From: Bacteroidia bacterium
Lineage (GTDB): Bacteria; Bacteroidota; Bacteroidia; UKL13-3
DNA: 23,696 nucleotides
Reading direction: 5' to 3'
NCBI GenBank assembly: GCA_022402405.1
Contig: JAKRSG010000107.1
Location: 1-23,696 of the forward strand
The notes under the pieces are model-generated. The model saw only the letters and a list, made by a program, of their open reading frames with translations, was not told where the DNA came from and made no database searches. The translations under genes were made by a program, and so were the position numbers. Numbering within the stretch: position 1 is the first letter of the stretch; every line of letters starts with the position of its first letter. Shown piece by piece: positions 6,739-14,138 of the stretch.

Positions 6739-9700
6739 ATGAAAAAAATAATTGGATTAACCTTTTTATGGTTATTAATAAGCCTAAACACCTTTGCATC
6801 TGTGCCAACAGTGGCACCTAGCAATGCAGTATTTTCTAATATTACAAGTACATCAATGAGATTAACTTGGACAAGTGGTAACGGTAATAGAAGAATTATT
6901 ATAGCAAGTAAAGATGCAGCACCTAGTGCTGTGCTTACTATTTCTGATTATGCGATTACAGGTACTGGAAATTTTGCATCAGCTACTACTTTAGGAAATG
7001 GAAAAGTAGTTTACAATTCAAGTGGTTCCGCTGTGAATTTATCAAACTTAGATATTGGTTCTTTGTATTATTTTCATATTTATGAGTATAATCTAATTAG
7101 TGGAGTTTACTATGTTAATACAGTTAACCCAAGTGCCATACGATTAAGTGCAAGCCAAGAAACAGCTCCTCTTACACCAACAATTGCACCAAGTAATCCT
7201 GTTTTTACAGATGTTACTCCAACCTCAATGAGATTGGCTTGGACAAATGGTAACGGTAGTAGAAGATTAGTAATTGCTAGTCAAGATGCTGTGCCGAATA
7301 CAATTCCGACTTTAGCTCATTTCAGCGCTACTCCAGACTGGAGTTATGGTAATGGTCCTGCCATTGGTAATGGATATATTGTAGCAAATACTACAGGAAA
7401 TGCTGCAGTTGTTACAAATTTGTGGAATGGAATTCCAGGTACCACAGTCTATTATTTTCATGTATACGAGTACAATATAATTAATAGTGTTTATTATATT
7501 AACACAGCTAATCCAACATCAGTTAGGATGTCTGCAAGCAATTCACCATTACCTTGGACTCCAACTATTGCACCATCAAACCCAGTATTTACTAATATTT
7601 CCTATCAGTCTATGACCGTAAGTTGGACACCTGGAAATGGTACAAGAAGATTAGTGATAGCTAGTAAAGATAATGCGCCAAGTGTTATACCTGATTATTT
7701 TGATTTTGGTAAAACAGCTAATAGTTCTTATGGCAATGGTACTGCCATTGGCAACGGATTTATTGTTTATAATGGCTCACAGAATTCTTTTAATCTTACA
7801 AATTTGAATGCCTCCTCGCAATATTATTTTCATGTATATGAATTTAACATAATAAACAATGAATATTCATATGATACTGATTTAAGATTAGCTGCAAATA
7901 CCTCAACAATAGCCTTAGCTGCACCAACTGTTATAACATCTGGACCAATAACATATTATCATGATTATTTACCATCAACAGATTTAATAAATTATTTAGG
8001 TGGAAAAGGAAACGGAAATGGTAGAATGGTGGTTACAAGACTTAGCACTGATCCAATTTCTGTGCCGACCAATAATACCATTTATCATGCTTTTAATCCG
8101 AACACTACCCCTGCCTTAAACTGGAATGTGGGTAATAGTGTTGTTAGAAATATTTTGGATATTAATGGCACCTATTACAGATTATCAAACCTTTTAGCAG
8201 GTACAAATTATTGTGTAGATGTATTCGAATTTAATGGAGATATTGCTGCGGGCACTGCTGTATTTAACACAACTCCATTTACCTACTGCTTAAAAACTCC
8301 TCAAGCATTCTCCCCTGTAAGCGGTGCGACTAATCCTGTTTTTTCTGACATTACTACAAATAGCATGAAATTTACTTGGACAAATGGCAGTGGAAATAGG
8401 AGAATGGTAATAGCTAGAAAAGATTCATTACCACGAGCAATAAATTCGACAGATTTTTATTCAGAAACCTACTCAAGATCATATATCGCTAATGCTGCTT
8501 ACGGATTAGGTTCGAGTTTGGGTGAAGGATTTGTGGTTTATATTGGAACAGAAAACAGTGTTTCATTAACTAATCTAGATCCAAGTGGAAATTATTTTTT
8601 CCATGTATATGAAATGAATGAATATTATTGGGAAATAATAAGAACTTATTACGCCGTTAATAACAGATTAGGTGCAAATGCTACTGCAGCAGCAATTGTA
8701 TTAACACCAACTGTAGGTTCAAGTAATATTAGCTTTACGAGTGTTACATCTAATTCGTTAACATTAAATTGGACAAAGGGAAATGGCACAAATAGAATTG
8801 TGATTGCCAGAAAAGGCTCTGCACCGGATGCAGATCCAAGCAATGGACAATCTTATGCTGCGAATGGAGCCTTTGGTTCAGGCAGTGCTTTAGGGAATGG
8901 TTTTGTAGTGTATAATGGAGATGGAAATACTGCGAATATTACAAATTTAGAAGCAGGTACTGAGTATTTCTTTACCATAATAGAATACAACTCAGGTACT
9001 GGTGCAATAAATTATGCTAGTGGTTTAAAGATAGGTTCTAACTGGAGTACCTCTCAGCCTGATGCTGATGCAGATGGTGTTGCTGATGCAGACGATGAAT
9101 ATCCTCAAGATGCTTACAAGGCATTCAATACAAATTATCCTGCAACCGGTTTTGGCACCTTGATGTTCGAAGACTTGTGGCCAGGTAAGGGCGATTACGA
9201 TTTCAATGATTTAGTATTAAACTACAGATATAATGTTGTTAGTAATGCAGCTGGAAATGTGGTAGAAGTTAAGTATACTTTTGTAACTAGAGCTATTGGT
9301 GGTTCATTACATAATGGATTTGCTTTCCAATTAGATGGAATTCCAGCTAATAGAATTGCAGCTGTAACAGGCGCTAAAACTAATGGAATTGCATATGCAA
9401 CTTTTAATAATAATGGTACAGAGGCTAATCAGACATTTGCTAATATCATTGTGTTTAAAAATGCTTACGAGCTATTACAACATACTGGTGGATATAGTTT
9501 TGTAAATGTTGATCCACAAGCTCCAAACGTTGGAACAGATACAACAGTTATTACAGTGAAATTTTTAGTAGATGGAGTTTCTCCAACAGAAGAATTTACT
9601 GCCATCGAAGACTTTACACATGCAAAGTTTAATCCTTACATTGTTGTAGGACAAACCAGAGGAAAAGAGGTTCACTTGCCTAATCGTGCACCAAGTTCAT

Positions 9701-9954
9701 TAGTAAATAGCGAATTGTTTGGAACCATGCAAGATAACAGTATTCCAGCTCAGGGTAGATACTATAAAACAGCTTCAGAATTGCCTTGGGCATTGGATAT
9801 TACGGAGTCTATTCCATATACCACCGAGAAAACAGACTTTACAGAAGCTTTCCTAAAGTTTGGTGCTTGGGCAATAAGTAATGGAACAGCCTACACAGAT
9901 TGGTATTTAGATTTACCAGAATATAGGAATAATTCAAAAATCTATTCAAAATAA
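6739..9954 (+). CDS. large surface protein: six FN3-like repeats plus LruC domain (DUF4842)
   Basis: 1071 aa with a cleavable signal peptide (MKKIIGLTFLWLLISLNTFA). Six roughly 120-residue units follow at about 22-140, 144-268, 272-393, 394-520, 524-650 and 656-768. Five share the frame SNPVFTDVTPTSMRLAWTNG, then a GNG-R-VIAS/AR strand and end YYFHVYEYN; the fourth is strongly diverged. They look like fibronectin type III-like sandwiches. A calcium-type acidic loop DADADGVADADDEYP (775-789) leads into the LruC domain (about 790-1071), recognised by FEDLWPGKGDYDFNDLV. No T9SS sorting domain is seen. The start lies 22 bases after the lipoprotein gene, and a strong terminator follows. Paralog: 10973-12691, with only two repeats. 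The layout suggests an exported stalk carrying an LruC head. The role of LruC domains is poorly known. Confidence 0.9.
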   Translation: MKKIIGLTFLWLLISLNTFASVPTVAPSNAVFSNITSTSMRLTWTSGNGNRRIIIASKDAAPSAVLTISDYAITGTGNFASATTLGNGKVVYNSSGSAVNLSNLDIGSLYYFHIYEYNLISGVYYVNTVNPSAIRLSASQETAPLTPTIAPSNPVFTDVTPTSMRLAWTNGNGSRRLVIASQDAVPNTIPTLAHFSATPDWSYGNGPAIGNGYIVANTTGNAAVVTNLWNGIPGTTVYYFHVYEYNIINSVYYINTANPTSVRMSASNSPLPWTPTIAPSNPVFTNISYQSMTVSWTPGNGTRRLVIASKDNAPSVIPDYFDFGKTANSSYGNGTAIGNGFIVYNGSQNSFNLTNLNASSQYYFHVYEFNIINNEYSYDTDLRLAANTSTIALAAPTVITSGPITYYHDYLPSTDLINYLGGKGNGNGRMVVTRLSTDPISVPTNNTIYHAFNPNTTPALNWNVGNSVVRNILDINGTYYRLSNLLAGTNYCVDVFEFNGDIAAGTAVFNTTPFTYCLKTPQAFSPVSGATNPVFSDITTNSMKFTWTNGSGNRRMVIARKDSLPRAINSTDFYSETYSRSYIANAAYGLGSSLGEGFVVYIGTENSVSLTNLDPSGNYFFHVYEMNEYYWEIIRTYYAVNNRLGANATAAAIVLTPTVGSSNISFTSVTSNSLTLNWTKGNGTNRIVIARKGSAPDADPSNGQSYAANGAFGSGSALGNGFVVYNGDGNTANITNLEAGTEYFFTIIEYNSGTGAINYASGLKIGSNWSTSQPDADADGVADADDEYPQDAYKAFNTNYPATGFGTLMFEDLWPGKGDYDFNDLVLNYRYNVVSNAAGNVVEVKYTFVTRAIGGSLHNGFAFQLDGIPANRIAAVTGAKTNGIAYATFNNNGTEANQTFANIIVFKNAYELLQHTGGYSFVNVDPQAPNVGTDTTVITVKFLVDGVSPTEEFTAIEDFTHAKFNPYIVVGQTRGKEVHLPNRAPSSLVNSELFGTMQDNSIPAQGRYYKTASELPWALDITESIPYTTEKTDFTEAFLKFGAWAISNGTAYTDWYLDLPEYRNNSKIYSK
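6802..9042 (+). repeat. array of six FN3-like coding repeats, module A
   Basis: Six tandem coding units of about 360-380 bases. Recurrent anchors at protein level are a W-T-x-G-N-G-x-R core, a LGNGFVVYNG turn and an EYN or EFN end. Units 1, 2, 3 and 5 resemble each other most; unit 6 resembles the two units of module B (for example LTLNWT, then RIV, then ARKGSAP). Unit 4 has lost most anchors. Confidence 0.85.
9164..9300 (+). repeat. near-identical 137-bp patch within LruC domain, shared with 11901-12037
   Basis: By eye the copies differ at five positions, all in third codon positions and silent (for example GAC/GAT, GTA/GTG, AAG/AAA). It encodes the start of the LruC domain including FEDLWPGKGDYDFNDLV. 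Both flanks are more diverged. Confidence 0.75.
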
Positions 9955-9976
9955 TACGTTTTCAATTTGTTTGTTG

Positions 9977-10012
9977 GGGCTGGGTTACGTAAGGTAACCT
10001 GGCCCTTTTTTT
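9977..10012 (+). terminator. intrinsic terminator of LruC module A
   Basis: Stem GGGCTGGGTTAC (9977-9988) pairs over 12 bp, two of them G-U, with GTAACCTGGCCC (9994-10005) around a 5-base loop, followed by seven T. It lies 22 bases after the LruC stop. It is clearly homologous to the terminator at 12714-12749. Confidence 0.93.
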
Positions 10013-10020
10013 GTTTAATA

Positions 10021-10052
10021 TTTGTCCCATTTTGAAATTTTTATCCTGAAAA
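10021..10052 (+). promoter_or_regulatory. extra conserved leader box directly after terminator A
   Basis: TTTGTCCCATTTTGAAATTT followed by TTATCCTGAAAA matches the boxes at 6190 and 10424. It begins 9 bases after the T-tract of terminator A, over 500 bases from the next gene, which is unusual for a promoter-proximal element. Confidence 0.35.
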
Positions 10053-10423
10053 TTACTTGGTTCATATTAGTTTTTCAAATCCAGAATACCTGATTAGAAC
10101 TAAAAAGCACCCTGCTATAAATATTATGGAAATAGAGATTAATAAATATTCTAAATAAAAATAGACTATTGGAAATTTTCATTTTATATAATTGATAATG
10201 AATATAATATGCTTAATTTAGCTACTATCTTTTTTTTAATTTGATTTAATAAACTTAGCCCAATTTTTTGCTTTTATCCACCTATTTTGGGCATAATTTG
10301 AGAATATTCGTTTGTTGTTTTATGTAGTTTGGGAAATGATTCTCATTTTGAGACTGTCGTATGAACCAGTATTTTCAAGGGATTATAGAAAGAACGATTA
10401 TAATTAAGCTCAAAAACTCAAAA

Positions 10424-10453
10424 TTTTCCCGTTTTGAAATTTAGTCCTGAAAT
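10424..10453 (+). promoter_or_regulatory. conserved leader box, module B copy
   Basis: TTTTCCCGTTTTGAAATTTA then GTCCTGAAA, about 137 bases upstream of the module B lipoprotein start; it corresponds to 6190-6223. Unknown function; an operator or leader-RNA element is inferred from conservation and placement. Confidence 0.4.
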
Positions 10454-10562
10454 GAAGATTTTAATAATTACAATTAAATCAAAGAAAATCAATTAATTAA
10501 ATTCTTATACAGAGTAAATGGCATCATTTTGACATATACCGATTCACAAAAATTAAGAATTG

Positions 10563-10952
10563 ATGAAAAACATAAAACTTTTATTAGCAGGATTGATTTT
10601 GGTTCAACTTGGACTAACTAGCTGCAAGAAGCTCGAACTTGAGAAAACTGAAAAAAATACTATTAGCGACCCAAAGAAATTTACTGAGATAAAAACCAGC
10701 AAAGAATTTACTTGGTCAACAAACAAAACAATAGCAATTGATTTCCCTGCCAGAGCAAATGATGCAAGAGTTGCTGTGCTAAAGGTAGTGGATGCTAGTG
10801 GCAATGTTTATTTTAAAAAGCTACAAAAAGCAAATGAAAAATTTGTTGGTAGTATCCAAGTTCCAAGTCATATGAAATCATTGATATACGTGTATGGTGG
10901 TATTCAAAAAGAGTTTAGCACCCAATCTCCGTCATTAACAATCACTTTATAA
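10563..10952 (+). CDS. small lipoprotein of LruC module B, 129 aa
   Basis: The ATG at 10563 is chosen over the TTG at 10560 because the protein then starts MKNIKLLLAGLILVQLGLTSC, matching its paralog at 6324 exactly in length to the lipobox cysteine C21. The body repeats the WSTNKTIAIDFPARANDARV and GSIQVPSHMKSL strands and ends GGIQKEFSTQSPSLTITL. The gap to the LruC gene is 20 bases. Signal and linker have diverged from the paralog while the centre is almost unchanged. Expected to be membrane-anchored by lipid on the periplasmic or outer face; its partner is most likely the adjacent LruC protein. No family name is assigned. Confidence 0.85.
   Translation: MKNIKLLLAGLILVQLGLTSCKKLELEKTEKNTISDPKKFTEIKTSKEFTWSTNKTIAIDFPARANDARVAVLKVVDASGNVYFKKLQKANEKFVGSIQVPSHMKSLIYVYGGIQKEFSTQSPSLTITL
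10677..10777 (+). repeat. near-identical 101-bp patch shared with 6438-6538
   Basis: Partner of the 6438-6538 patch in the module A lipoprotein gene; 100 of 101 bases agree, and the single difference is silent. Confidence 0.8.
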
Positions 10953-10972
10953 TTAGTACAAAAATTAAAAAT

Positions 10973-12691
10973 ATGAAGAAATTATTATTTCTAAGCTTAT
11001 TAATGTTATCTGTAAGTTTAAGTGCTTTTGCAGATGCATTCAGCACTCCATCAACGAATCTAAACTTTTCAAATATAACCAGTAGCTCTATTACGTTAAA
11101 TTGGACAGCTGGTGGAGGGCAAACAAGAATTGTAATTGCACGAAAAGGCTCATTAGCTGCAGTAACAACAAGCGCTCCTCAATATAATACAACTTACACA
11201 GCTAATTCTAACTTCAATCTAGGTGCAGATTTAGCTTCTGGTAAAGTTGTTTATTATGGTTCGGGTTCAAGCGTTAATGTAACAGGTTTAGAGGCATCTA
11301 GTGCTTATTACTTCACAATAATTGAGGTTGATGTAACCGATTTAATTTTATATTATGCTTCAAATGAAGTAGACACCTGGAAACTTGATGGTAATGCAAG
11401 CACGGTATCAGCTTCTGCCGCTGCGCCAACTGTGGGAGCAAGCTCATTAAACTTTACATCGGTTACCACAAATTCACTAACCCTAAATTGGACAAATGGT
11501 AACGGAACGAATAGAATAGTTGTGGCAAGAAAAGGTTCAGCACCAAGTTCAAATCCAAATAACTATGAGTACTACTCTGGTAATTCTGCCTTTGGTTCAG
11601 GTAACGCTTTGGGTAATGGTTTTGTGGTATATAATGGCACCGGAAACTCGGTTAATGTTACAGGCTTAGAAGAAGCTAGCACATATTATTTTAATGTTAT
11701 CGAGTATAATCAAATAGATGAAGAAATCATCCTATATGCAAACAGTTTAAAAACAACAGGTAATACTACCACAAGTTCATCAGAACCTACATCAGGTGAT
11801 AGCGATGAAGATGGAGTATCAGATGAAGATGATGAGTATCCGCAAGATGCCTACAAAGCATTTAATACTCAATATCCAGCTGCAGGTTATGGAACTATTA
11901 TGTTCGAAGATTTGTGGCCAGGTAAGGGCGATTACGATTTCAATGATTTAGTGTTAAACTACAGATATAATGTTGTTAGTAATGCAGCTGGAAATGTAGT
12001 AGAAGTTAAATATACATTTGTAACTAGAGCTATTGGTGGCGCGCTTCATAATGGTTTCGCTTTCCAATTAGATGGAATTCCAGCCAATAGAGTGCACTCA
12101 GTTAGCGGAACAAAAACAAATGGAATTACCTACGCAACTTTTAATGCAAATGGTACTGAAGCTAACCAAACATTTGCTAATATTATTGTATTTAAAGATG
12201 CATTTGATTTGTTACCTTTTACAAGTGGCTCAGCGTTTATAAACGTAGAGATGCAAGCATCAAATGTTGGTACAGATACAACTGAAGTTACTGTTAAGTT
12301 CCTAGAAAATGGAGTTTCTCCAGTTGAAGAATTCACATCTATTTCAGATTTTACTCATATTAAATTTAATCCGTACATAATTGTAGAAAAGAACAGAGGT
12401 CATGAAATTCATTTAGCAAATCGTGTACCTAGCTCTTTAATGAATACTGAATTCTTTGGTAAAGATGAGGACAGAAGTATCCCATCACAAGGAATATATT
12501 ACAGAACAGAAAATGGTTTACCTTGGGCTTTAGATATTACAGAATCTATTCCTTATGCTACAGAGAAAACAGACTTTACAGAAGCTTTCTTAAAGTTTGG
12601 AGCTTGGGCAGCTAGTAATGGAACAGCTTACACAGATTGGTATTTAGATCTTACAGATTATAGAGATAGTTCTAAAATCTATACAAAATAA
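10973..12691 (+). CDS. surface protein: two FN3-like repeats plus LruC domain (DUF4842)
   Basis: 572 aa with signal peptide MKKLLFLSLLMLSVSLSAFA. Two FN3-like units cover about 22-140 and 150-263, both of the LTLNWT, RIV, ARKGS type. A Thr/Ser linker (264-274) and acidic loop DSDEDGVSDEDDEYP follow, then the LruC domain (about 292-572) with FEDLWPGKGDYDFNDLV. Compared with the 1071-aa paralog at 6739, it lacks about four repeats while the LruC parts align throughout to the ending SSKIYTK (NSKIYSK in the paralog). It has its own lipoprotein gene 20 bases upstream and its own terminator. Both look intact, so this is more likely an expressed variant than a decayed copy. Likely exported and calcium-stabilised; its ligand or structure role is unknown. 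Confidence 0.9.
   Translation: MKKLLFLSLLMLSVSLSAFADAFSTPSTNLNFSNITSSSITLNWTAGGGQTRIVIARKGSLAAVTTSAPQYNTTYTANSNFNLGADLASGKVVYYGSGSSVNVTGLEASSAYYFTIIEVDVTDLILYYASNEVDTWKLDGNASTVSASAAAPTVGASSLNFTSVTTNSLTLNWTNGNGTNRIVVARKGSAPSSNPNNYEYYSGNSAFGSGNALGNGFVVYNGTGNSVNVTGLEEASTYYFNVIEYNQIDEEIILYANSLKTTGNTTTSSSEPTSGDSDEDGVSDEDDEYPQDAYKAFNTQYPAAGYGTIMFEDLWPGKGDYDFNDLVLNYRYNVVSNAAGNVVEVKYTFVTRAIGGALHNGFAFQLDGIPANRVHSVSGTKTNGITYATFNANGTEANQTFANIIVFKDAFDLLPFTSGSAFINVEMQASNVGTDTTEVTVKFLENGVSPVEEFTSISDFTHIKFNPYIIVEKNRGHEIHLANRVPSSLMNTEFFGKDEDRSIPSQGIYYRTENGLPWALDITESIPYATEKTDFTEAFLKFGAWAASNGTAYTDWYLDLTDYRDSSKIYTK
11036..11761 (+). repeat. two FN3-like coding repeats, module B
   Basis: Two tandem units of about 360 bases with the same anchors as the module A array. 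They resemble module A unit 6 most (SLTLNWT, GNGTNRIV, ARKGSAP), suggesting that this unit type is ancestral or was copied between modules. Confidence 0.8.
11901..12037 (+). repeat. near-identical 137-bp patch within LruC domain, shared with 9164-9300
   Basis: Partner of the 9164-9300 patch; five silent third-position differences were counted by eye. Confidence 0.75.
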
Positions 12692-12713
12692 TAATTTTTC
12701 AGTTTGTTTGTTG

Positions 12714-12749
12714 AGGCCGGGTTTCATTATGAAACCTGGCCTTTTTTTT
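12714..12749 (+). terminator. intrinsic terminator of LruC module B, reaching the convergent stop codon
   Basis: Stem AGGCCGGGTTTC (12714-12725) pairs with GAAACCTGGCCT (12731-12742) over 12 bp with one G-U and a 5-base loop, then eight T. Its T-tract runs into the stop of the minus-strand DUF2461 gene (12748-12750). On the minus strand the hairpin lacks a T-tract, so it serves mainly the plus strand. Confidence 0.93.
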
Positions 12750-13407
12750 AACCTTCCATAGCTCTGTAAAGAAAATTATTTAAAGGTAGCATGCCTGCAA
12801 ATACTTCTATCAGCTTTTTATCAAAATCTGGTTTTAATAATTCTTTGTCGCTTAGTTTATATTCGGCAATAAAACTTTTGTGCTTAAGGTAAGCTAACAT
12901 AGGGTTTTCTGCTTCATAACCTTTAGGTGGACGTTGAAGTGTTTCCCCGCTTAATTTGCCAAAAAGGGCTTTAAATTTTTTGTTCTCTACTATTCCTAAA
13001 AACTCATCGGCGTTATAATCTATTTCCTGACGAATAGCAGCAAGTTTCGCGGGCATAGGCATATAAGAGCCACCAGCCAAAAAGCTTGCTCCTGGCTGTA
13101 CATGCAAATAATAGCCGCAAAAATCATCGCGTTTGCCTCCCTTACTTAGGCTCAATCCAAAGTTTGTTTTATAAGGAGATTTATCTTTGCTGAACCTGAT
13201 ATCTCGGTTAATTCTAAATATACATTGTTTGGGCTCAAGCGAAGCAATTTCTTTATCAAATTTACCTACTTCTTTAATGGCATCTGCTGCAAACTGAAGC
13301 CATTCTTTTCTGAGATTTTCGTATGTTTTTCTATTGTCATCAAACCATTCTTTGTGGTTGTTTTCTGATAAATCTTTAAGAAACGAAAGCAATAATTTAA
13401 AATTCAT
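12748..13407 (-). CDS. DUF2461 family protein
   Basis: 219 aa, about the usual family length, with no signal peptide or membrane helix. The N-terminal half has the family's typical opening FLKDLSENNHKEWFDDNR and the central CIFRINRDIRFSKDKSPYKT, NFGLSLS and GYYLHVQPGASFLAGGSYMP stretches. The family (TIGR02453 type) is widespread in bacteria, and no biochemical role is established to my knowledge. The start is the ATG at 13407, 23 bases after the stop of the beta-barrel gene, so it is probably the last gene of an acs-led operon. Its stop overlaps the T-tract of the convergent LruC terminator. Confidence 0.9.
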   Translation of the reverse strand: MNFKLLLSFLKDLSENNHKEWFDDNRKTYENLRKEWLQFAADAIKEVGKFDKEIASLEPKQCIFRINRDIRFSKDKSPYKTNFGLSLSKGGKRDDFCGYYLHVQPGASFLAGGSYMPMPAKLAAIRQEIDYNADEFLGIVENKKFKALFGKLSGETLQRPPKGYEAENPMLAYLKHKSFIAEYKLSDKELLKPDFDKKLIEVFAGMLPLNNFLYRAMEG

Positions 13408-13430
13408 ATAGTTATAGATTGTACCTCCAA

Positions 13431-14138
13431 TTAGTTTGAAAATATATAACCCAATCCTATGAAGAAGGTTCTATATTTACCTTTTACATATTGTTCTTGA
13501 TAGCCAACTCCCAATTCAAAGTTTTTATAATTGCCAGATACTTCTGCACATATTCCTCCAGAAAATCTATCATATAAATTGGGGTTGCTAATATTTATCG
13601 ATGAGAAATTATATTCATTAATTAAATTTCCGTTGACATCAAATTCTTTCCTATGACTCTCACCTTTAATTTTAGAAAACACCTGAACATCTATTAATGC
13701 ACCAATTTTTCCATGATATGTAATGTTATTATGCTGCTTTTTATAGCCAATACTCATAGGAATTTGTAAAATATTAGTGGTAAAATTAGTTTTCCCATTA
13801 CTTCTCGAATAGCCTGTTAAAGATGAGTTTGTGGCAATACTATTTAGAATATATCCTTTTTGCATTAAATTTAGTCCAGGCTCTATGTATACGTTGCCTT
13901 TAATAGTAAACTGCGTTAGAAATCCAAGCCAAAATCCAGGTTTATAATCTTGGTTCAGCTCGAGTGATGATGTGGGATTTACCATGACATTTGATGACAA
14001 GTTAAAGGTATTGTTTTTAGTAAAAGTTGCACCTGCTTTTATTCCAAATATTTGCCCATTACTCTCTGGTATAATCGCTAAAAATCCTATTAACAACATC
14101 ACCAGATATAGTTTTATTCTTGGATTATTATATTTCAT
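13431..14138 (-). CDS. outer-membrane beta-barrel protein, PorT-like
   Basis: 235 aa. A signal peptide ends near ESNGQ, and the mature protein opens IFGIKAGATFTKNN, the standard start of PorT-family or outer-membrane beta-barrel domain proteins in Bacteroidota. Alternating strands run through FWLGFLTQFTIKGNVYIEPG, GLNLMQKGY, IPMSIGYKK and FELGVGYQEQYV, ending with the aromatic-rich FFIGLGYIFSN expected of a final barrel strand. Expected location: outer membrane, perhaps an 8-strand barrel. Its ATG (14138) directly abuts the acs stop codon (14139-14141), a sign of translational coupling. Cargo or binding partner cannot be told from sequence. Confidence 0.85.
   Translation of the reverse strand: MKYNNPRIKLYLVMLLIGFLAIIPESNGQIFGIKAGATFTKNNTFNLSSNVMVNPTSSLELNQDYKPGFWLGFLTQFTIKGNVYIEPGLNLMQKGYILNSIATNSSLTGYSRSNGKTNFTTNILQIPMSIGYKKQHNNITYHGKIGALIDVQVFSKIKGESHRKEFDVNGNLINEYNFSSINISNPNLYDRFSGGICAEVSGNYKNFELGVGYQEQYVKGKYRTFFIGLGYIFSN

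Larger units (their letters stand above)
10013..10562. other. 550-bp AT-rich spacer between the two LruC modules
   Basis: No supportable gene is found. A short minus-strand hydrophobic frame near 10063-10190 lacks a start in frame and is not called. The spacer holds three CATTTTGA boxes (10028-10035, 10344-10351, 10525-10532), a CGTTTTGA variant in the conserved leader box at 10424-10453, and CCTATTTTGGG (10281), in broadly the same order as in front of module A, including a TATGAAC that follows the middle box in both leaders (6134 and 10359). Confidence 0.6.

Noticed and set aside
6802..9042. Possibility that the repeat array is a mobile element or CRISPR-like repeat
   Set aside because: Repeats are in frame, about 120 codons long, diverged in sequence and show protein-level anchors; no direct nucleotide repeats or spacers.
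10063..10190. Minus-strand hydrophobic frame resembling a membrane-protein tail (LLISISIIFIAGCFLVLI)
   Set aside because: It has no in-frame start and a stop just upstream; AT-rich spacer DNA easily gives hydrophobic frames. The overlapping ATG frame gives only a 35-residue peptide without features.
10560..10562. TTG as the start of the module B lipoprotein
   Set aside because: The ATG at 10563 gives a protein whose signal peptide and lipobox align exactly with the paralog; the extra residue from TTG is unnecessary.
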